From Maritimibacter sp. (lineage in GTDB: Bacteria; Pseudomonadota; Alphaproteobacteria; Rhodobacterales; Rhodobacteraceae): 7,981 nt of DNA. Position 1 is the first letter of the stretch; every line of letters begins with the position of its first letter. Both the position numbers and the translations under genes were made by a program. The stretch lies in assembly GCA_020441225.1 (NCBI GenBank), contig JAGRMP010000061.1, forward strand, positions 1,398 through 9,378, written 5' to 3'. Shown here piece after piece: positions 1 through 5,976 of the stretch. The notes beneath the pieces are model-generated. The model searched no databases and had not been told where the DNA came from. It was given only the letters and a program-made list of their open reading frames with translations.

Positions 1-736
1 GATGGTCTCGCCGTCGATCTATCCGCTGATGCAGAACGGCAAGGCGATGTACGCCAACGAGCCCGAGGCGCCGGAGCTGTCGAAGAACATCGAGCTTCTG
101 ATGTGGTTCCCCTACGGCCAGTACCATTACGCGGTGCGCGCCGACAGCGGGATCGAGACGCTGGACGACATCGAGGGCGCCACCGCCTTCATCGGTCCCG
201 CCGGGGGCGGCGCCTATGCCACCGCCAAGGACTGGATCGAAGCCACCACCGGCATGGTCGCGGGCGAGGATTACGAGGCGATCACCGCCAACTGGGCGAC
301 CGGCTTCCAGTCGTTCCTCGACGGCAAGATCGATCTCTACGTCAACGGCTGCATGGATCCGTGCCAGCAGTTCCTGCAGATCACCGAGACCGAAGACATC
401 CGCTTCATCGGTCCCGAAGACTGGTCCGGCGAGGCGGTCGACAAGTTTCTCGGCCGGTTCCGCACCCTCGCGGAAGTGCCGGCGGGGATCTACGACCGCG
501 CGGTCAACGAAACCGCGGTGATGTCGCATGACACCAACGTGGGCATCGGCGTGCGGGCCGATCTCGACGAGGAAACCGTCTACCAGATCACCAAGGCGTT
601 CTGGGAGAACCTCGACAGCATCACCTCGGACGCGCCCTGGGCCAAGGCGATCTCGATCGAGGTCGCGGTGACCGATTTCGGCATGCCGCTGCACCCGGGC
701 GCGCGGCGCTATTACGAAGAGGTCGGCGCACTCTGA
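1..736 (+). CDS. TAXI-family TRAP transporter solute-binding protein (5' end missing)
   Basis: This is the C-terminal part (about 244 residues) of a TRAP transporter periplasmic binding protein of the TAXI type. The frame is open to the left edge, so the ATG at position 2 is probably an internal methionine; TAXI proteins are usually around 320-350 residues, so roughly 80-100 residues including the signal peptide lie outside. Family-like elements seen are a glycine-rich ligand-loop segment (IGPAGGGAYATAKDW, about residues 64-78), a segment with F-x-DG-x-ID (about residues 105-111), and the phrase NGCMDPCQQF with two nearby cysteines. Known for the family: these proteins bind organic acids or amino acids and hand them to a fused TRAP membrane subunit. 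The substrate cannot be read here. A strong hairpin follows the stop codon directly, so this is the last gene of its transcription unit; any TRAP permease must be upstream. The family call is from recalled sequence character, not a search. Confidence 0.85.
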   Translation, partial: MVSPSIYPLMQNGKAMYANEPEAPELSKNIELLMWFPYGQYHYAVRADSGIETLDDIEGATAFIGPAGGGAYATAKDWIEATTGMVAGEDYEAITANWATGFQSFLDGKIDLYVNGCMDPCQQFLQITETEDIRFIGPEDWSGEAVDKFLGRFRTLAEVPAGIYDRAVNETAVMSHDTNVGIGVRADLDEETVYQITKAFWENLDSITSDAPWAKAISIEVAVTDFGMPLHPGARRYYEEVGAL

Positions 737-745
737 CCCGCGCCG

Positions 746-779
746 ACACCGCCTCGCCCTCGCGTGGGCGAGGCGGTGT
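746..779. terminator. Perfect 14-bp hairpin between convergent genes, likely bidirectional terminator
   Basis: The arms at 746-759 (ACACCGCCTCGCCC) and 766-779 are exact reverse complements around a 6-nt loop (TCGCGT). The hairpin begins 9 nt after the stop codon of the TAXI gene and lies about 40 nt beyond the stop codon of the minus-strand esterase gene, so it can end transcription from both sides. There is no proper T-tract: only two T residues (779-780) end the plus-strand arm, so termination would rest mainly on stem strength. This is typical of terminators predicted in GC-rich alphaproteobacteria. Function is inferred from position and structure. Confidence 0.7.
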
Positions 780-819
780 TCGCGCCGGGTCCTGACCGTC
801 CCGGCGGGAGCGGCAGGTT

Positions 820-3693
820 TCAGACGATGAAATCGCTCTCGGTGATGAACGCGGCGTTCACATCGAGAAGCACCGCAATGACGGTGCCGTCGACAGAGAT
901 CGTGCTGTCGTCGCCGGTCTGAGCGATGCCGAGATCGTCATAGGCGAGCCCCTTGAGCGCGAGCATGTCTTCCCCATCGGCGAAATCGAGGACCTTGTCC
1001 GCGCCCCGTCCGAGCTCGAAGACGAAGGTATCGGCACCGCCGCCGCCGCGCATCCGGTCATGGCCGTTGCCACCCAGAAGCCAGTCGTCGCCGTTTCCGC
1101 CCTTGAGGAAATCGTCGCCGTTCCCGCCAAGGAGCCGATCGGCATCCTTGCCGCCCTTGATCGTGTCGTCGTCGGCACCGCCCTTGAGCACATCGTCGCC
1201 GTTTCCGCCCTTGAGCAGATCGCGCCCGTGTTTGCCTTTGAGGCCGTCGTCTCCGGTCCCACCCTTCAGCGTATCGTTGCCGCTGCCGCCGTTCATCCGG
1301 TCGTTGCCCTTGCCGCCGGTCAGCCGGTCGTTACCGCCGCCGCCGTCGAGATCATCGTCTCCATCATCGCCGTAGAGGTCGTCATCCCCGCCTTCGCCCG
1401 ACAGCGCGTCGGCGCTGAGCCCGCCATGGAGCCGATCCTTGCCCTGTCCGCCCAGGAGCGTATCGGCGCCGTCGAGACCGTCGAGCCGGTCATTGCCGGC
1501 GCCGCCCAGGATCAGATCCTCACCGCCATCGGTGCCGGTGACCCGGTCGGGGTGGCGATCTGCGGCGACGAAGGTCTCGCCGTCGTCGAGGATGGCGACG
1601 AACAGCGTCACCGTGGCCAGATCGGTGCCTCCGTGCGCGTCGGTGACCTCATAGGTGAAGGTCTGTTCGATGACCTCGCCGGGTGTGGCAAGATCGAACA
1701 GATCGGCATCGGCCGAGTAGCTGAACGATCCGTTCGCCGCGAAGGTCAGCACGCCCTGGAGGGGGGCCGACACGAGCGCGGCGGTCAGGCTGTCGTCCTC
1801 GGGATCGGTATCGTTCTCGAGCACGTTGCCGGCGACGGTGCTGTCCTCGTCGACCGCGAAGCCGTCGTTGTTCGCGGTCGGGGCCTGGTTGGGGCCGGTG
1901 TTCAGGCTCACCGCCGCGGTATCGGTGCCGCCGGCGCCATCGGAGAGGACGTAGGTAAAGCTGGCCGCCCCGACATGGCCCGTGGCGGGCGTGAAGGTGA
2001 TCGTGCCGCCGGAGAGCGACACCGATCCGTTCACCGCGCCACCCACCGAGATGATCTCCAGGCCCTGGTTCAGCTCCGGGTCGCCGTCGCTGTCGTTGGC
2101 GAGCAGCGTGGCGGCGGCGATGTGCAGCGGAACGGTATTGGCGGTCGCGAAGCCGTTGTCGTTGACGGCGACCGGATCGTCGTTGACCGGGTCGACGGTG
2201 ATCGACACCACGGCGGTGTCGGTGCCGCCGTGGCCATCCGAGATTTCGTAGGTGAATGCGTCGGCGCCGTTGAAATCGGTGTCCGGCGTGTAGCTGAAAT
2301 TGCCGTTCGCGTGCAGCACGAGCGTGCCGTGGGACACGTCCGACACGAGCGTGGCGGTCAGGCTGTCGCCCTCGGGATCGGTATCGTTGCCGCGCAGGTT
2401 GCCGGCGACCGATTGGTCCTCGTCGGTCGTGTAGCCATCGTTGTTCGCGGTCGGGGCCTGGTTCGGCGTGGTGCTCAGGCTCACGGTCGCGGTATCGGTG
2501 CCGCCTGCGCCATCGGAGAGGACGTAGGTGAAGCTGGCCGCGCCGACATGGCCCGTGGCGGGCGTGAAGGTGATCGTGCCGCCGGAGAGCGACACCGATC
2601 CGTTCACCGCGCCACCCACCGAGATGATCGTCAGGCCCTGGTTCAGCTCCGGGTCGCCGTCGCTGTCGTTGGCGAGCAGCGTGGCGGCGGCGATGTGCAG
2701 CGCAACGGTGTTGACGGTCGCAAAACCGTTGTCGTTGACGGCGACCGGATCGTCGTTGACCGGGTCGACCGTGATCGACACCACGGCGGTGTCGGTGCCG
2801 CCGTGACCATCCGAGATTTCGTAGGTGAATGCGTCGGTGCCGTTGAAATCGGTGTCCGGCGTGTAGCTGAAATTGCCGTTCGCGTGCAGCACCAGCGTGC
2901 CGTGGGACACGTCCGAAACCGGGGTCGTACTCACCGTCAGCGTGTCGCCCTGCGGGTCGCTGTCGGCGCCGTTGCCGTTGTTGGCGAGCAGGTTGCCGGT
3001 GAGCGCGCTGTCTTCATCGGTGGTGAAGGCATCGGCCATCGCGTCGGGCGGGGTGTTGCCGCCGACCGGGAACAGGTCGAAAAAGCGCCCGGCCAGCCAG
3101 TCATAGGCGATGTCGGTGTAGTGAACCTCGTCCTCGAACACCTGGCCGGTCGTATATCCTGCGTCGTCGATCAGATCGTCCGGATCGATCAGGTGAACGT
3201 CCGCGTACTCGTCTGCCAGGTCTTCCTGGGCTTGCCGCACATCGTCCCAGGAGGGCTGATAGCTCGCGGCGTCGGCATAATTCGACAGCGCGGAAATGAC
3301 GAAGTCGAACCCGCCGCCGAAGATGTCGACGAGGTTGGCGTAGAGCTCGTGCAGGTTGAAATAATAATCCGAACCATAGGTCGAGCTGGCTGCATCTTCC
3401 TCGCCCTGAATCCAGAATACCCCGGCGAGGTAGACCTCGGAATTGGCCGAAAGCTCTGCGTTGATGTCGTCGATCAGGTCGCGGTACAGCTCACCGGTAT
3501 TCGCGTCGCCGTCGTCGAAGGGATAATAGTCGTTATAGGCCTGCGACGGGTAAAGCGATTGGCCGACCTCCGCCGAAACAATACCGATCTCACCCGCGCC
3601 CCGGCTGTCGAGCGCATCTTCGAATGCCCCGGTTGAATAGATTCTGACCGCGTTGCTTTGGCCGGCAACGACGTATAATGGAACGGTTCCCAC
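820..3693 (-). CDS. Secreted SASA/SGNH carbohydrate acetylesterase with cadherin-like repeats and RTX calcium-binding C-terminus
   Basis: This 957-residue modular exoprotein probably removes acetyl esters from a sugar or polysaccharide outside the cell. Residues 1-212 resemble the sialate O-acetylesterase (SASA) branch of the SGNH hydrolases: GQSNA at 11-15 with nucleophile Ser13, WIQGEED at 94-100, VRQAQ at 152-156, and a D-x-x-H pair (Asp188, His191) that would complete the triad. Residues 213-700 are five cadherin-like/tandem-95 modules in the order A-B-A-B-A. Residues 730-891 are 18 consecutive RTX nonapeptides, which bind calcium. The acidic tail ending DFIV, together with the lack of an N-terminal signal peptide, indicates type I secretion; no exporter genes are in the window. 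The start is a GTG at 3693 with a GGGGG run (3703-3707, 9 nt upstream); no ATG, GTG or TTG lies in frame between it and the next upstream in-frame stop. The gene is monocistronic here and convergent with the TAXI gene. The exact substrate (sialic acid, xylan, algal polysaccharide) is unknown. Confidence 0.85.
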   Translation of the reverse strand: MGTVPLYVVAGQSNAVRIYSTGAFEDALDSRGAGEIGIVSAEVGQSLYPSQAYNDYYPFDDGDANTGELYRDLIDDINAELSANSEVYLAGVFWIQGEEDAASSTYGSDYYFNLHELYANLVDIFGGGFDFVISALSNYADAASYQPSWDDVRQAQEDLADEYADVHLIDPDDLIDDAGYTTGQVFEDEVHYTDIAYDWLAGRFFDLFPVGGNTPPDAMADAFTTDEDSALTGNLLANNGNGADSDPQGDTLTVSTTPVSDVSHGTLVLHANGNFSYTPDTDFNGTDAFTYEISDGHGGTDTAVVSITVDPVNDDPVAVNDNGFATVNTVALHIAAATLLANDSDGDPELNQGLTIISVGGAVNGSVSLSGGTITFTPATGHVGAASFTYVLSDGAGGTDTATVSLSTTPNQAPTANNDGYTTDEDQSVAGNLRGNDTDPEGDSLTATLVSDVSHGTLVLHANGNFSYTPDTDFNGADAFTYEISDGHGGTDTAVVSITVDPVNDDPVAVNDNGFATANTVPLHIAAATLLANDSDGDPELNQGLEIISVGGAVNGSVSLSGGTITFTPATGHVGAASFTYVLSDGAGGTDTAAVSLNTGPNQAPTANNDGFAVDEDSTVAGNVLENDTDPEDDSLTAALVSAPLQGVLTFAANGSFSYSADADLFDLATPGEVIEQTFTYEVTDAHGGTDLATVTLFVAILDDGETFVAADRHPDRVTGTDGGEDLILGGAGNDRLDGLDGADTLLGGQGKDRLHGGLSADALSGEGGDDDLYGDDGDDDLDGGGGNDRLTGGKGNDRMNGGSGNDTLKGGTGDDGLKGKHGRDLLKGGNGDDVLKGGADDDTIKGGKDADRLLGGNGDDFLKGGNGDDWLLGGNGHDRMRGGGGADTFVFELGRGADKVLDFADGEDMLALKGLAYDDLGIAQTGDDSTISVDGTVIAVLLDVNAAFITESDFIV
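1021..1506 (-). repeat. RTX block: 18 tandem nonapeptide repeats (27-bp units)
   Basis: The segment encodes residues 730-891 of the esterase protein as 18 back-to-back nine-residue units with the pattern GGxGxDxLx, with no interruption. Well-preserved units include GGAGNDRLD, GGKGNDRMN, GGNGDDFLK and GGNGDDWLL; degenerate ones include GGLSADALS, GKHGRDLLK and GGADDDTIK. The known role of such units is to form a calcium-bound parallel beta-roll that folds after export to a calcium-rich medium. Confidence 0.9.
1765..2910 (-). repeat. Two tandem 573-bp direct repeats encoding A-B cadherin-like module pairs
   Basis: Unit one (about 1765-2337) and unit two (about 2338-2910) are in direct tandem with a 573-bp period, equal to 191 codons. 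In the stretch 1981-2334 versus 2554-2907 only about a dozen bases differ, and many of the differences are silent. Identity is lower (about 90%) near 1861-1980 versus 2434-2553. The protein shows the same period: DVSHGTLVLHANGNFSY begins at residue 261 and again at residue 452. Unit boundaries are approximate because the outer A modules are also related. Confidence 0.85.
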
Positions 3694-3736
3694 CTGAAAA
3701 CACCCCCGAACAAGACCGCTTACGCGCTCAGACCTG

Positions 3737-3748
3737 CCACAATTGTGG
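3737..3748. promoter_or_regulatory. 12-bp perfect palindrome CCACAATTGTGG, candidate operator
   Basis: CCACAATTGTGG is a perfect dyad lying 44-55 bp upstream of the GTG start of the esterase gene, a fitting place for a dimeric regulator to act on its promoter. The AT centre stands out in GC-rich DNA. No second copy was noticed in the window and no regulator gene is present, so the operator role is only inferred from symmetry and position. Confidence 0.3.
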
Positions 3749-3973
3749 ACATATCACCCAGCACGGAACCTACACTTCGACAGATGGGTCGCAAGGGGGT
3801 TTCGCGGAAAACGGCAGGATCGAGCCGAGTTTCCGGGTCTGTGGAAGTATTGTTGCAGAGCTGCACCGGATCGGGCCCGCGCCCGCTTGCGTCGTTGTTT
3901 CGACCTGCGCAACGGTCAGGCCGGGAGCGGTGGGAATGTGTCGTGTCGAGCAGAGGCGATCTGATTAACCCTT

Positions 3974-4007
3974 TCGCCGGATCCCGCACGATCCGGCGAG
4001 TCGCCGG
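3974..4007. other. Three-arm inverted repeat able to form two exclusive hairpins
   Basis: The arms are TCGCCGGATC (3974-3983), GATCCGGCGA (3990-3999) and TCGCCGG (4001-4007). Arms one and two form a perfect 10-bp stem with a 6-nt loop. Arms two and three form a perfect 7-bp dyad around a single G. No T-tract follows, so it is not a standard terminator. It could be a protein-binding site or a chance structure in a non-coding region. Confidence 0.35.
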
Positions 4008-4462
4008 TGAATGAACGCCCCTCGGTGTTCCAACCTGTCGCGCGGTGTCCGGTGGCAGTCGGACGTATAGCCAGGGCCGCGATCCTTGGGTCGAAAGCCG
4101 GAACTGCGCGAGAGTTATTGAAGTTTACCTGGTTCAAGCGGGCACACGCTCAAGTATATCCAGGGTTATAGAATTCTCCCTCGGAACGTTAATTGAAGGG
4201 TGGCGGGTGCTTCCCCGGCATGGTCCGCTACGATCCCCGAAACGACGCCGGTGGCGATTGCGCGCGCGCCACTCGGGCATGGTATTTCCCGCGGTCCGGC
4301 GGCGGGCTGACGATCGCGGGCATCCAGCGCGGCCCCGCTGTCGTCCAGGCGCTGGCGATGGGGCCAGGGCGCCGGGGACCGGCCGGGCCCGTCTGTTCCC
4401 GCTCGCCGCCGCCGGGGGGAGCGGCAAATCGTGGCGGCGGCAAAAAAACGCTGCCGGGGCAG

Positions 4463-4491
4463 TTGACCTGAGCCGGGGTTTCAAGTGACAT
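4463..4491 (+). promoter_or_regulatory. Possible sigma-70-type promoter for the ugp operon
   Basis: TTGACC at 4463-4468 matches five of six bases of the -35 consensus. With a 17-bp spacer the -10 would be TGACAT at 4486-4491, which matches only three of six. Transcription would start near 4498, giving a leader of about 110 nt that contains the hairpins at 4509-4525 and 4525-4586. The -10 is poor, so this is a weak prediction; the true promoter may lie elsewhere in the gap, for example in the AT-rich island near 4110-4200. Confidence 0.3.
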
Positions 4492-4508
4492 CTTCATAAC
4501 GGTCGGGG

Positions 4509-4586
4509 CGCGCCGAAACGGCGCGGACCGGTGCCCGGCTGGCGCTTTGTCACGTGTCCTTCACGCAGAGCGCATAACACCGGTCC
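4509..4586 (+). promoter_or_regulatory. Structured 5' leader of ugpB: small hairpin plus nested long stem-loop
   Basis: A small hairpin (CGCGCCG 4509-4515, loop AAA, CGGCGCG 4519-4525) is followed by a nested structure. Its outer stem is GGACCGGTG (4525-4533) with CACCGGTCC (4578-4586). The middle stem is GCGCTTTG (4542-4549) with CAGAGCGC (4566-4573), one G-U pair. The inner stem is CGTG (4553-4556) with CACG (4562-4565) around loop TCCTT. The structure ends 13 nt before the ugpB ribosome-binding site GGGAGG (4600-4605). The pairings are read directly; a regulatory role (leader RNA, or the two ACCGGT dyads acting as protein sites) is inference. It matches no riboswitch class I can recall. 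Confidence 0.4.
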
Positions 4587-4610
4587 GGAAAGCCAACCTG
4601 GGAGGTTCCT

Positions 4611-5922
4611 ATGCTTTTGAAAACGACACTTGCAGCGACCGTGTGCGCGGCGGCCTTTGCCGTACCGGCCATGGCGCAGACCGAACTGCAGTGGTGGCAC
4701 GCCCACAGCGGCCGTCTCGGCGAACTGGTCGACGAGATCGCCAAGGGTTTCAACGACAGCCAGAGCGACTATGTCGTGGTGCCGTCCTACAAGGGCAACT
4801 ATTCCGAGACCCTGAACGCCGGCATCGCCGCCTTCCGCGCCGGTGAACAGCCCGACCTGTTGCAGGTCTTCGAAGTGGGCACGGCGACGATGATGGCGGC
4901 GAAAGGCGCGATCAAGCCGGTCTACGAGCTCATGGCCGAAGCCGGCACCGACTGGGACCCGGACGCCTATATCGGCGCGGTCAAGGGCTATTACACCACG
5001 CTCCGATGGCGAGATGCTGTCGATGCCGTTCAACTCGTCGACCCCGGTCCTGTGGGTCAACCGCGACGCGCTCGATGCCGCCGGTGTCGCCGCCGACGCC
5101 GATCTGACCACCTGGGAAGGTGTGGGCGCCGTGCTCGACACCCTCAAGGCGGCCGGCAACGAATGTCCGCTGACGACCGCCTGGCAGAGCTGGATCCACC
5201 TCGAAAACCTGTCGGCCTACCACAACGTGCCCTTCGCGACGCAGGAGAACGGTTTTGCCGGGCTCGACACCGAACTTGCCTTCAACGGCCCGGTTCAGAT
5301 CAAGCACATCGCGACGATGGGCGAATGGGCGGCCGACGGCAAATTCTTCTATGCCGGACGTCGCAACGAGGGCGGCGCCAACTTCCGCGCCGGCGAATGC
5401 GCGCTGTTCACCGAAAGCTCGGCGGGCTACGCGGGCATCAAGTCCGAAGCCCAGTTCAACTTCGAAGTGCACCCGCTGCCCTATTGGTCGGACGTCGACG
5501 GCGCGCCGCAGAACACGATCATCGGCGGCGCCTCGCTTTGGGTGATGGCCGGCAAGTCGGACGAGGAATACAAGGGCGTGGCCGAGTTCCTCAACTTCCT
5601 CTCCAGCCCCGAGATCCAGGCCAAATGGCACCAGGACACGGGCTATCTGCCGATCACCACGGCGGCGGCCGAGCTGACCCGCGAGCAGGGTTTCTATGAC
5701 GAGAACCCGGGCACCGATATCGCGGTGATCCAGATGACCGCCAACGAGCCCACGGCCAATTCGAAAGGCATCCGCCTCGGCTCGTTCGACCAGATCCGTG
5801 CGATCATCGACGAAGAGCTGGAAGCGGTCTGGGCCGGCGACAAATCGGCCGAAGACGCGCTGGGCACGGCGGTCGAACGCGGCAACGAACTGCTGCGCCG
5901 CTTCGAGCAAGCCAACCGGTAA
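4611..5922 (+). pseudogene. ugpB: UgpB, sn-glycerol-3-phosphate ABC transporter binding protein, interrupted by a +1 frameshift
   Basis: Removing one base gives a 436-residue protein, against 438 in E. coli UgpB, which it resembles throughout. UgpB captures sn-glycerol-3-phosphate and glycerophosphodiesters in the periplasm for the UgpAE-C importer. The start ATG at 4611 has GGGAGG (4600-4605) 5 nt upstream, and residues 1-22 form a signal peptide ending AMA. Family landmarks in the first part are YKGNYSETLNAGIAAFR (60-76) and VGTATMMAAKGAIKPVY; in the second part PFNSSTPVLWVNRDA, IIGGASLWVM, TGYLPIT, TREQGFY, and near the end AVERGNELLRRFE. Frame 1 of the gene is intact to codon 130 (about 5000). 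The conserved continuation is in the next frame, from about 5002 to the TAA at 5920-5922. As written, translation would give a 362-residue product ending at 5699 with a meaningless Arg-rich tail from residue 131. The internal ATG at 5014 could begin only a fragment without a signal peptide. Identity is confident; whether the gene is truly broken is not. Confidence 0.85.
4995..5007 (+). other. ugpB: Frameshift point in ugpB (one extra base)
   Basis: The first reading frame runs GYYTT up to 5000, and the second frame reads SDGEMLSMPFNSS from 5002. Deleting T5002 gives TTPDGEMLS and deleting C5001 gives TTSDGEMLS; both fit the expected family sequence between the conserved GYY and the LSxPFNSSTP motif. 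No slippery heptamer or long homopolymer is present, which argues against programmed frameshifting. Confidence 0.85.
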
Positions 5923-5931
5923 ACCCACCGC

Positions 5932-5959
5932 CGCGCGCGCCTGACACCGGGCGCGCGCG
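5932..5959 (+). other. GC-only intercistronic hairpin between ugpB and ugpA
   Basis: CGCGCGCGCC (5932-5941) pairs exactly with GGCGCGCGCG (5950-5959) around an 8-nt loop (TGACACCG), 9 nt after the ugpB stop codon and 17 nt before the ugpA start. There is no T-tract. Known from other binding-protein operons: hairpins here can protect the upstream mRNA end or cause partial termination, so the binding protein is made in excess over the permeases. That role is inferred. Confidence 0.6.
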
Positions 5960-5976
5960 CATCCACCCGGGGGCCC

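Larger units (their letters stand above)
3694..4598. other. Intergenic region of about 0.9 kb without a convincing gene
   Basis: The stretch lies between the GTG start of the minus-strand esterase and the ribosome-binding site of ugpB. Open frames of 73-147 codons exist on both strands, but they overlap one another, have Arg/Pro/Gly-rich or featureless translations, lack good ribosome-binding sites, and match no family I recognise. I see no transposase remnant, tRNA or recognisable RNA gene. What it does hold: a 12-bp palindrome (3737-3748), a three-arm hairpin cluster (3974-4007), a relatively AT-rich island (about 4110-4200), GC-rich imperfect hairpins (4348-4373, 4405-4441), a possible promoter (4463-4491) and a structured leader (4509-4586). 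It must contain promoters for both divergent units. Confidence 0.7.

Noticed and set aside
1060..3636. 858-codon open frame on the plus strand
   Set aside because: It lies entirely antisense to the esterase gene. Its translation is a monotonous Val/Ala/Gly/Arg-rich product mirroring the cadherin and RTX repeats, with no domain of its own. It is open because of codon bias in repetitive GC-rich DNA.
3720..3989. 89-codon open frames on both strands in the gap
   Set aside because: The translations are compositionally ordinary and unrelated to any family I know. They overlap one another, and the region has regulatory-type palindromes instead.
4405..4448. Inverted repeat GCCGCCGCC/GGCGGCGGC followed by seven A residues, considered as a terminator
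   Set aside because: A terminator needs T residues after the hairpin on the transcribed strand. Here the A-tract follows on the plus strand and would precede the hairpin on the minus strand, so neither direction fits. The arms are simple trinucleotide repeats.
4045..4488. 147-codon open frame on the plus strand in the intergenic gap
   Set aside because: There is no clear ribosome-binding site and no recognised motif. It is Arg/Pro/Ala-rich and overlaps equally open frames on both strands (4134-4484 minus, 4193-4471 plus, 4228-4497 minus), so no frame stands out as coding.
4995..5010. Programmed ribosomal frameshift in ugpB
   Set aside because: There is no slippery heptamer, no homopolymer run and no obvious stimulatory stem directly downstream. 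UgpB families are not known to use frameshifting.
4611..5699. 362-codon open frame taken as a complete binding protein
   Set aside because: After residue 130 the translation turns into an Arg-rich sequence unlike any binding protein, while the conserved UgpB sequence continues in another frame. It is the 5' piece of a frameshifted gene.
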